This document shows positions 50,002 to 57,674 of a stretch of DNA of 64,000 bases, in pieces; the stretch's first letter is position 1, and each line of letters begins with the position of its first letter. Under the pieces are notes generated by a model. That model saw only the letters and a list, made by a program, of their open reading frames with translations, was not told the origin of the DNA and searched no databases. This stretch comes from Nocardia harenae NBRC 108248 (GTDB taxonomy: Bacteria > Actinomycetota > Actinomycetes > Mycobacteriales > Mycobacteriaceae): assembly GCF_001612885.1 (NCBI RefSeq), contig NZ_BDBH01000018.1, positions 56,076 to 120,075 of the forward strand. The letters are read 5' to 3'. Made by a program: the position numbers and the translations under genes.

Positions 50002-51779
50002 GGGACCGCGACCTCCCGCTCGGCCGGCCGGTACGCGGCGATCGGATTGGCCAGGGCGTGATCGTCCGCCACCAGGGTGGCGTAGGAGTTGCCGAGGTCG
50101 ACCATGCGCCGGTTGTTGCCGAGCTGCAGCCGGTTCAGGTGGATGGCGGGGAAGGCGGGGACGAAGGGGTCCCAGCGGCGGAAGCGGTCGGCGAGCTCCG
50201 GATGCCGGTCGCGGTAGTCGAGCAGGCTCGCCGCGACCAGTGCCCAGAAGCGGTCGTCCGGGAGCAGGCCATCGGCGTGCAGGATGAGCGCGAGGTGCCG
50301 CAGGAAGTCGTCGAAGATGTCGGAGAGCAGCCCCATGGCGCGGATCTCGTCGGGCTCCTCGGTCACCGCGCGGCGGGCCGCGTCGGGCAGCCCGGCGGGG
50401 TCGCCGAAGATCGAGACCTCCTCGCCGATGTCCTTGAGCACCGCGCGCACCGGCACCCCGGCGTCGAGCACCAGGATGAGGTTCTCGCCGTGCGGGGAGA
50501 ACTTCAGCTCGTACCGGTAGAGCAGGTGCGCGATGGGGTGCAGATAGCAGCGCAGGTAGCGGGTGAGCCACTCCGCCGCGGGCAGCCCGGAGCGCTCGAC
50601 GAAGGCGCGCACCAGCGGCGTTCCCTCGTGGTCGACGTGCAGCAGCGCGGCCATGGTGCTGAGCTGCTCGCCCTCGGCGGCCAGCGGGACCGGGCTCTGC
50701 CGCCACAGCGCGGAGAGCAGCTTGCGGTACTCCGAGCCCGGCTCGGTGAGCGCCGTGAGCTCGGTGTTGCGGTAGCCGATGGCGGCGACCTCGTACAGCA
50801 CCGTGAAGCCGAGCTCGGCCAGGTACGGGTCGCTGGAGACGAGCCCGCGCACCCAGTCGTTGATCAGCGGGGTGGTGCGCATGTAATCCGCCGACATGCC
50901 GCGGGTGAAGCCCATGTTCACGATGGAGAGCGCCAGCTTCACGTAGTGCCGCTCCGGCGTCGCCGTGTTGAACAGCGAGCGGATGGACTGCTGCGGCTGG
51001 TAGTGGTCGTCGCTCACCCCGACCGGGACGATCCGCTGCTCGGCGAGGTCGACGGCGTAGACCCGCCGGATCCGCTCGGTCCACTGCCACGGGTGCACCG
51101 GCATGAAGTAGTAGGCGGCGGGGTCGAGGCCGCGATCGGTGAGCGCCGCGGTGAACCGCGCCAGCGTCTCGGTGCCCAGCTCGGCCTCGACCAGCCCCGG
51201 GTAGTCCACGCCGGAGACCGCGGCGAAATCGGTGTCCGCCCGGAGCACCGCCAGCCAGGGCAGCGGGAACCGGGCGCCCCACTCCGGGGCGTAGCGCTCG
51301 ACGTCGTCCGCACTGAAGCCGAGCCTGCCCGCGTTGGCGAGCAGGCACGGGTGCCCCTCGGTCATGGCGCGCTCGATGGTCTGGAAGTCCGCGGCGGCCA
51401 GCTCGGCGGCCGGGATGCGCCGCTCGTCCGGGCGGCCCGCGCCGATGACCAGGGTGTTGCGGAACTCCTCCAGGTACTCCGGGAGCGCCTCCGGCGCGAT
51501 GCCGAGCGCCGGGCCCAGGTCGATCACCAGGGCGATGGCGTCGACCGGCTGCTCGGCGCCGTCGCGGGTGCGGCGCAGCGAGGCCGGGTCGATGTGCCAG
51601 CTGTCCAGCGCGAGCACCTCGGCGCGGAAGGTGTAGGCGGTGCGGCCGTCGCCGGAGCGCACCAGGTACTCCCCCGGCGCCGCGACCTCGGGGCGGAGGA
51701 AGCGCTCGTGACAGAGCTCGGCCAGCACCTTGACCGCAATCCGGCGGTGGTAGGCGGGCCAGTGCGAAGAAGGGGTCAC
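49998..51779 (-). CDS. IucA/IucC-family NRPS-independent siderophore (NIS) synthetase
   Basis: 593 residues, full NIS length. Landmarks are EGHPCLLANAGRLGF with YAPEW (about 141–169), MPVHPWQWTE, QPQQSIRSLFNTATPERHYVKLALSIVNMGFTRGMSADYM (about 271–310) and YRYELKFSPHGENLIL (about 415–430), including the ATP-binding His and Glu. The pattern is of the DesD/RhbC-like class that joins a carboxylate (e.g. succinyl hydroxamate) to an amine via acyl-adenylate. ATG 51779, 9 bases after the NRPS stop. Confidence 0.93.
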   Translation of the reverse strand: MTPSSHWPAYHRRIAVKVLAELCHERFLRPEVAAPGEYLVRSGDGRTAYTFRAEVLALDSWHIDPASLRRTRDGAEQPVDAIALVIDLGPALGIAPEALPEYLEEFRNTLVIGAGRPDERRIPAAELAAADFQTIERAMTEGHPCLLANAGRLGFSADDVERYAPEWGARFPLPWLAVLRADTDFAAVSGVDYPGLVEAELGTETLARFTAALTDRGLDPAAYYFMPVHPWQWTERIRRVYAVDLAEQRIVPVGVSDDHYQPQQSIRSLFNTATPERHYVKLALSIVNMGFTRGMSADYMRTTPLINDWVRGLVSSDPYLAELGFTVLYEVAAIGYRNTELTALTEPGSEYRKLLSALWRQSPVPLAAEGEQLSTMAALLHVDHEGTPLVRAFVERSGLPAAEWLTRYLRCYLHPIAHLLYRYELKFSPHGENLILVLDAGVPVRAVLKDIGEEVSIFGDPAGLPDAARRAVTEEPDEIRAMGLLSDIFDDFLRHLALILHADGLLPDDRFWALVAASLLDYRDRHPELADRFRRWDPFVPAFPAIHLNRLQLGNNRRMVDLGNSYATLVADDHALANPIAAYRPAEREVAVP

Positions 51780-51788
51780 GTCGGCCTC

Positions 51789-54700
51789 TCAGGAATCGGT
51801 GCGCCGGAAGGCGGGGGCGAGGAAGCGGCCGTTGCCGGTGACCCGGACGAAATCGGCGCGGGTGCAGTAGCTGAGCCGCGCGACCTTGTCGCCCACCGGG
51901 TAATCACCGGCCACCGCGAAGCCGACCGCGGCGTTCAGCCGCTGCACCTCGAGGTTGCGGACATCCGGCTCCACCACCACCCGCTCCGCGCCGAGCTCGA
52001 AGAACGCGGTGCGCATGATGTGCAGCATCACCGCGCCGGTGAATCCGCTGAGCGCGCGGTCGGTGCTCGCCACCAGCAGGTGCATGCCGATGTCGCCGGG
52101 CTCGGCGGCGTAGCCGGTGCCCGGCTCGGCCAGCTCGCTGGTCGCCGGGTTGTAGAGCTCGAAGAGGAACTCGGGGTTGCCCTCGTAGGAGCCGATGCGC
52201 AGCCCGTACCTCGGGTCGCCGCCGATCGTCGCGCTGTGCCGGATGAGCTCCTCGACGTCGGCCACGGTGCTGGTGAGCATTCCCCAGTACGCGGCCTTCG
52301 GATCGGTGAGCCAGCCGTGCGCGAGCACCGCGTCCCGCTCGATCTCCATGGGCCGCGAGTCGAACGGGTAGTGCGGTGCGGCACCGGCGATCTCGTCCTC
52401 GACCTCGGTGTCGGAGAGCCGCAGCACGGCGAGCACGGTCTCGGCGACCCGGCCCGCGCGCTCGCCCTCCAGCTCGGCGATGCGCTCGGCCAGCCCCGCC
52501 ACCGAGCGCCGCACGAAGATATCGGCCACCGTGAGCTCCGGCGCGTCCAGCCACTGCCGCGCCTGCGCCACGAAGGCGGTGGCGAGCACGGAATCGCCGC
52601 CGAGCGCGAGGAAGTCGTCGGTCGCGCCGAGCGGGCGGGCGGGCAGGATCTCGCCGAGCACGGTGACCAGCGCCTTCTCCAGCGCGGTGCGCGGCTCGAC
52701 CGCGGCCTGCTCCGCGGCCCCGGCCAGCTCGCGGAGCTTCGCCCGGTCGTACTTGCCGTTGGCGGTGAGCGGCAGCGCCTCCACCACCGCGATGGAGCGC
52801 GGGATCATGTGCGGCGGAAGCACATCGGCGAGCGCGGCGCGCAGCTCCTCGCCCTCGGCCGCGCCGACGACGGCGGCGCGCAGCTCGCGCCCGTCCGACC
52901 AGGCCACGGCCGCGCTCACGGCATCGAGGCCGAGCAGCCCGGCCTCGACCTCGCCGAGCTCGACCCGGTACCCGCGCACCTTGACCATGTGGTCGGCGCG
53001 GCCGAGGAACTCCAGGAAGCCGCCGGGGAGGTAGCGGGCCAGGTCGCCGGTGCGGTACCAGCGCACGCCGTCGCGGGTCAGGAAGCGGTCGGCGGTGCGC
53101 TCCGGGTCGGCGCGGTAGCCGTCGGCGACGCCGGCGCCGCCGATCCACAGCTCGCCGGGCACCAGGTCGGGCCGGTCCCGGCCGGCGGCGTCCACCACCC
53201 GGCAGCGCACCCCGGCCAGCGGGGTGCCGTACGGCACGAAGGCCGCGTCCGCAGGCACCTGCGGCCGCTCGCAGACGGTGGAGTGGATGGCGGTCTCGGT
53301 GGTGCCGCCGAGCCCGGCCACCCGGCAGGCCGGACGCTGCGCGGCGACCCGGTCGAGCAGCGCCACCTCGACCTTGTCGCCGCCGAGCAGCACCACCCGC
53401 AGCGATTCCGGCAGCGGGACCAGGTCGAGCAGCATGCCGAGGATCGATGGCACGCAGTTCAGCACGGTCACCGAGTGCTCGGTGAGCAGCCGGGCCCAGG
53501 TGTCGACCCTGGTGTGCTCGTCGTCGCCGGGGACGACGACGGCGCCGCCCACCGCGAGCGCGGCGAAGATGTCGAAGACCGAGAGGTCGAACTCCAGCGA
53601 GGAGACCTGCAGCGTCCGGTCCGCCGCGCCCAGCTCGTACCGGTCCACCAGGTCGGTGAGGGTGGCCACCGCCGCCCGGTGCGGCACCTGCACGCCCTTG
53701 GGCAGCCCGGTCGAGCCGGAGGTGAAGAGCACGTAGGCGAGGTCGTCCGGCGTGACCGGCACCGGCTCGGCCGGGTCGGCGGCGCGGGCCGCGCCGACCT
53801 CGACCACCACCGAATCCGGCCAGGCCGCCGGGCGATTCGTGAGCACCGCGGCGGGCGCGGCGACGGCGGCGATGCGCTCCCGGCGGGCGGCGGGCTGGGT
53901 CGGCGCGAGCGGCACGTAGGCGGCGCCCGCGGTGAGCACGCCGAGCGCGGCCGCCACCTGGTCGCCGCCCTTGGGCAGGTCGATGATCACGGTGTCGCCG
54001 GTGCGCACCCCGGCCGCGCGCAGCGCGCCCGCGATCCGGCGGGCCTCGTCGGCGAGCTCGGCGTGCGAGCGGGTGCGGTTCTCCGCGACGACCGCGGGGG
54101 CGGCGCCGCGCCGCTCGGCGAGGGCGAGCACCCGGCCGTGCAGAGTGCCGTCGAAGTGCGGGGTCTCGGGCAGCGGGTGCTCGGTGGCGAGCCGCTCGGC
54201 GCGCACCTCGTCGGCGAGCGGGTCGGGGGCGGGCACGTCCCACTCACCCGCGATGAGCAGGTCGAGCAGCCGCACGTAGTAGCCGAACATGGCCTCGGCG
54301 GCGCCGGGCTCCAGGTCGGAGGCGCGCACGTCCCAGTTCAGCAGCAGGGTGCCCGCCAACTCGGTGACCTGGGCGTCGAGCAGCACCTGCGGGCCCTGCG
54401 AGACGATCCAGGACGGCTCGCCGAGTACCTCGGTGACGGCGGGCGAGAACAGCTCGCCCAGCCCGAGCGCGCTGGTGAAGACCACCGGCGCGACCACCGG
54501 CTCGCCGCGGTGCCTGCCCAGCTCGCGCAGCACGTCCAGCCCGCCGACGCTGCCGTGCGCGGCGGCCTCGTGCAGCGTGGCGCGCATGGTGGCCGCCCGC
54601 TCGGCGAGGGTGCGCGGCTCGGTGAGGTCGACCGCGACGAGCAGCGAGGAGGTGAAGTCGCCGACCACCCGCTCCACGTCCGGGTGCACCGGGTCGCGGT

Positions 54701-55775
54701 CGAAGAGCGGAACCGTGAGCAGGAAGCGCGGGCTCGCCGACCAGGCGCCGACCGCCTCCGCGAAGACCGCGGCCACCGCCGCCGCCGGGGTGGTGCCGCG
54801 CCGGTGCGCCTGCTCCTCCAGCCGCCTGCGGTCGGCGGCGTCGATGGCATGGTGCAGCCGCACGGTGGCAGGCTCGGTGCCGCCGCGCCGGGCGGCGTCG
54901 CTCAGCGGCAGCTCGGGCGGGCCGGGCAGGTGCGGAATCCGCTCCCGCCACCAGGCCAGGTCGGCCTCGCTCGGGACCCGGGCGGTGCGGGCCGCGGAGA
55001 GCGCGGGAAAGGCGACGCCGAGCGGGGGCAGCGTTTCGCCGCGGTAGAGCCGGGCCAGGTCGTCGACGAGCACCCGGTAGCTCATGGCGTCGGCGGCGAT
55101 CATGTCCACGTCCAGGTGCACCCGGGTGCGGCCGCCGCCGAGCAGGCTGAGCTCGGCGCGCAGCACCGCGCCGTCCTCGATCGGCAGCGCGCGGTGCGTG
55201 CCCGTCCGCCTGAGCTCGGCCAGCGCGGCCTCGGGGGCGGGCTCCGCGCGCAGGTCGTGCAGCGCGATCGCGTCCCGGTGCGCGGCGCCGATCACCTGGG
55301 TGCCGTCGGGCAGCACCCGCACCCGGAGCATGGGGTGCCGCTCCAGCAGCGCCGCCACCGCCGCCGCGAACCGCTCCGGATCGGCGACCGCGCCGTCGAA
55401 CTCGATGTAGAGGTGCGCCGCCACCCCGCCGAAGGCGTGGCTGTGCGAGCGGCCGATCCAGTAGGCGTGCTGCATGGGGGCCAGCGGGAACGGCGCCGCC
55501 GGATCCACCTCGGGGAGCGCGGCCTCGGGCTCGCCGGGCAGTTCGCCGACCAGCAGCGTGGTCCAGGCGCGCAGGGTGGGATCGGCGGCGAGCCGGGCGA
55601 AATCGATATCGTGCCCGCGCTTCCGCCACTTTCCGGAGAGCCGCATCATGCGCAGCGAATCCAGCCCCTGCTGGATCAGATCGCCGTCGAAATCCAGCGA
55701 TTCCGGCGCGATTCCCAGCACCGAGCCGACCTCCGCCCGGATATCGACATCCGTCTCCGACCGCATGACCACCAT
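51789..55775 (-). CDS. NRPS ArCP-Cy-A-PCP with C-terminal siderophore N-acyltransferase domain
   Basis: 1328 residues. An aryl carrier domain (about 10–75, GLDSLRMMRL with Ser40) is followed by a heterocyclisation domain (about 97–510, PLAPMQHAYWIGR; catalytic DMIAADAMS, Asp224, Asp229, Ser232). The adenylation domain (about 540–1015) has LFTSGSTGLPKG, FDLSVFDIF and LPLTANGKYDR with Lys1008. A PCP follows (about 1035–1100, LALGGDSV, Ser1062), then a GNAT-type domain (about 1140–1328) of the IucB/MbtK/DesC kind. Pocket residues read approximately D-L-F-N, like Cys/Ser-activating domains after Cy. No thioesterase. ATG 55775 has a GAGAGG site. First gene of the operon. Confidence 0.92.
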   Translation of the reverse strand: MVVMRSETDVDIRAEVGSVLGIAPESLDFDGDLIQQGLDSLRMMRLSGKWRKRGHDIDFARLAADPTLRAWTTLLVGELPGEPEAALPEVDPAAPFPLAPMQHAYWIGRSHSHAFGGVAAHLYIEFDGAVADPERFAAAVAALLERHPMLRVRVLPDGTQVIGAAHRDAIALHDLRAEPAPEAALAELRRTGTHRALPIEDGAVLRAELSLLGGGRTRVHLDVDMIAADAMSYRVLVDDLARLYRGETLPPLGVAFPALSAARTARVPSEADLAWWRERIPHLPGPPELPLSDAARRGGTEPATVRLHHAIDAADRRRLEEQAHRRGTTPAAAVAAVFAEAVGAWSASPRFLLTVPLFDRDPVHPDVERVVGDFTSSLLVAVDLTEPRTLAERAATMRATLHEAAAHGSVGGLDVLRELGRHRGEPVVAPVVFTSALGLGELFSPAVTEVLGEPSWIVSQGPQVLLDAQVTELAGTLLLNWDVRASDLEPGAAEAMFGYYVRLLDLLIAGEWDVPAPDPLADEVRAERLATEHPLPETPHFDGTLHGRVLALAERRGAAPAVVAENRTRSHAELADEARRIAGALRAAGVRTGDTVIIDLPKGGDQVAAALGVLTAGAAYVPLAPTQPAARRERIAAVAAPAAVLTNRPAAWPDSVVVEVGAARAADPAEPVPVTPDDLAYVLFTSGSTGLPKGVQVPHRAAVATLTDLVDRYELGAADRTLQVSSLEFDLSVFDIFAALAVGGAVVVPGDDEHTRVDTWARLLTEHSVTVLNCVPSILGMLLDLVPLPESLRVVLLGGDKVEVALLDRVAAQRPACRVAGLGGTTETAIHSTVCERPQVPADAAFVPYGTPLAGVRCRVVDAAGRDRPDLVPGELWIGGAGVADGYRADPERTADRFLTRDGVRWYRTGDLARYLPGGFLEFLGRADHMVKVRGYRVELGEVEAGLLGLDAVSAAVAWSDGRELRAAVVGAAEGEELRAALADVLPPHMIPRSIAVVEALPLTANGKYDRAKLRELAGAAEQAAVEPRTALEKALVTVLGEILPARPLGATDDFLALGGDSVLATAFVAQARQWLDAPELTVADIFVRRSVAGLAERIAELEGERAGRVAETVLAVLRLSDTEVEDEIAGAAPHYPFDSRPMEIERDAVLAHGWLTDPKAAYWGMLTSTVADVEELIRHSATIGGDPRYGLRIGSYEGNPEFLFELYNPATSELAEPGTGYAAEPGDIGMHLLVASTDRALSGFTGAVMLHIMRTAFFELGAERVVVEPDVRNLEVQRLNAAVGFAVAGDYPVGDKVARLSYCTRADFVRVTGNGRFLAPAFRRTDS

Positions 55776-55802
55776 CGACAACGCCTCTCGCAGAATGTGA
55801 AC

Positions 55803-55832
55803 TTAGGTTACCCTAATTTGTTGCCCTGTCTA
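55803..55832 (-). promoter_or_regulatory. NRPS operon promoter with overlapping iron box
   Basis: On the minus strand TAGACA (55832–55827), 16 bases and TAACCT (55810–55805) form a plausible -35/-10 pair. TTAGGTTACCCTAATTTGT (55803–55821, plus strand) matches the IdeR consensus at 13 of 19 positions and has clear TTAGG/CCTAA halves. The box covers the -10, as needed for iron repression. Confidence 0.65.
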
Positions 55833-55934
55833 CTGTGATGTGTTGCGGCACAACAGCTTTCACCTGGCACGGGCGCGCGGGGGTACCGCGCCGCTTCCGG
55901 CCCGTTCGACAGTTCTCTTTTCGGTTTGTGCGGG

Positions 55935-57674
55935 TCAGCCGAGGCCGGCGGATATCCGCCAGCCGGCGGCATCGTTCTGCTGCCACCAGAAATCGGCGAA
56001 CCGGCCGGAGGCGGCGAGCAGTTCCTGCACGCTGCCGTCCTCGGCCACCCGGCCGTCCTCCACGAACAGCACCCGGTCGGCACCGGCGATCGTGCTGAGC
56101 CGGTGCGCCACCACGATGCGGGTCCGGCGCTGCGGGTCGTTGGTGACCGCGGCGACCACCGCCGCCTCGTTCTCCGCGTCCAGCGCGCTGGTGCCCTCGT
56201 CCACCGCCAGCACCGCGGCCGGTTTGAGCAGCGCCCGCGCGATCGAGACGCGCTGCCGCTCACCGCCGGAGAGCGCGGTGCCCGCCTCGCCGACCATGGT
56301 GTCCAGGCCGTCCGGCAGCCGCTCCGCGAACTCGTCCACCCGGGCCAGCCGGAGCGCGGTCGCGAGCCGCTCGGGGTCGGCGCCGGGATCACCGGCGAGC
56401 ACGTTCTCCCTGATGGTCCCGGCGAAGAGGTACGGCTGCTGGAACACGACGGCCGCCGCGGCGGGCCGGACCGCCGGGTCGAGCGCGCCCAGGTCGGCGC
56501 CGCCGACCCGCACGGTGCCCGCGTCCGGCGCCTCCAACCCCGCCACCAGCGCGAGGATCGTGCTCTTGCCCGCGCCGGAGGGCCCGACGATCGCGGTGAT
56601 CTCGCCCGCGCCGAACTCGAGGTCGAGCCCGGCCAGTACCGGGTCGTCGCCGTAGCCGAAGTGCACGCCGCGCAGTTCGACGGCGGCGCCCGCGGCCACG
56701 GCGGGCGGCTCGGTGGCACCGGACGCCGGGCCCGGCGCGTCGGTGACGGTCCTGATGTCGCGCAGCGTGTTCCGCGCGCTCTCCAGCCCACCGGAGAGGT
56801 CGCCGATGGCGGCGAACGGCTCCAGGAACCGGACGACCACGACGATCAGCGCCACCGCCTCCGGCAGCCCGATGCTGCCGCGCACCGCGAGCCAGGCGGT
56901 GGTGCCCGCCAGCCCGAGCAGCGCCAGCTGACTCGCCAGCCCGAAGAGCACCTGCCCCGGAATGCTGAGCAGCAGCAGCCGGACCGTCGCGCCGTGCTGG
57001 GCATCGAGCGCCGCGCCGGTCTCACTCCGGGCAGGCGCCACCCGCCGGGCCGCGCGCAGCGCCGCCTGGGTGCGGGCGAACTCCAGGATGCGCGCGGTGA
57101 GCGCGCTGTTCGACTCGGTGGCGACTCGGTCGGCGGCCCTGGTGAGCCGCAGCGTCGCGCCGAGCGCGCCGAGCAGCAGCAGCACCGCGAGCAGCGCCGC
57201 GACCCCGAGCTGCCAGGCGATGGGCAGCAGCGCGAGCCCGATGGCGATCGGCAGCAGCAGCCCCTGGATGACCGGGGTCATCAGGTAGCCGACCAGCCCG
57301 ACCAGCTCCGGCCCGGTGGCGGCGATGGCCCGGCGGGTGATCGCCGCGTTCTCCTCGCCGAACCAGCGCAGCGGAATCCGCGCGACCTGCGCGGAGACCG
57401 TGCGCTGTGCCGTGTCGAGCAGCCCGAAGCCGAGGTCGAAGCCGACCCGGGAGGCGATCGAGTCCACGATCCAGCCCGCCGCGACCGCGCCGGTCAGCGC
57501 GCCCACCCAGGGCCACGCGGCGGCCGGGTCGGCGCCGAAGAGCGCGGTGACCAGCGGGACGATCAGTACCACGGCGACCGCGCGCAGCAGCGTGGAGAGC
57601 ACGGTCAGCGCGAGGTAGCCGGCGAAGAGCCGGCGCCGGGCGGGCGGGATCAGGGCGAGAACGGTGCCGATCAT
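55935..57674 (-). CDS. irtB: IrtB-like ABC transporter half (ferric siderophore import)
   Basis: 579 residues, exporter-fold half transporter. An N-terminal membrane domain of about six spans (residues 15–320) is followed by a nucleotide-binding domain with Walker A VGPSGAGKST, signature LSGGERQRVS and Walker B AVLAVDEGTSALD (Gly in place of Ala). It pairs with the IrtA-like protein just upstream (ATGA overlap). In mycobacteria IrtAB imports Fe-carboxymycobactin. Last gene of the iron-box operon from 62573. Confidence 0.9.
   Translation of the reverse strand: MIGTVLALIPPARRRLFAGYLALTVLSTLLRAVAVVLIVPLVTALFGADPAAAWPWVGALTGAVAAGWIVDSIASRVGFDLGFGLLDTAQRTVSAQVARIPLRWFGEENAAITRRAIAATGPELVGLVGYLMTPVIQGLLLPIAIGLALLPIAWQLGVAALLAVLLLLGALGATLRLTRAADRVATESNSALTARILEFARTQAALRAARRVAPARSETGAALDAQHGATVRLLLLSIPGQVLFGLASQLALLGLAGTTAWLAVRGSIGLPEAVALIVVVVRFLEPFAAIGDLSGGLESARNTLRDIRTVTDAPGPASGATEPPAVAAGAAVELRGVHFGYGDDPVLAGLDLEFGAGEITAIVGPSGAGKSTILALVAGLEAPDAGTVRVGGADLGALDPAVRPAAAAVVFQQPYLFAGTIRENVLAGDPGADPERLATALRLARVDEFAERLPDGLDTMVGEAGTALSGGERQRVSIARALLKPAAVLAVDEGTSALDAENEAAVVAAVTNDPQRRTRIVVAHRLSTIAGADRVLFVEDGRVAEDGSVQELLAASGRFADFWWQQNDAAGWRISAGLG

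Noticed and set aside
50998..51380. Suspected divergence in the NIS synthetase GHP motif (GHPCLLANAGRLGF)
   Set aside because: This form agrees with DesD/RhbC-class NIS enzymes as I recall them, and the other ATP-site motifs are intact.
50058..55838. A 1926-codon open frame on the plus strand opposite the NRPS and NIS genes
   Set aside because: It is an antisense shadow caused by the GC-biased third positions; composition is His/Gln/Arg/Gly-rich with no domain, while the minus strand holds clear motifs.
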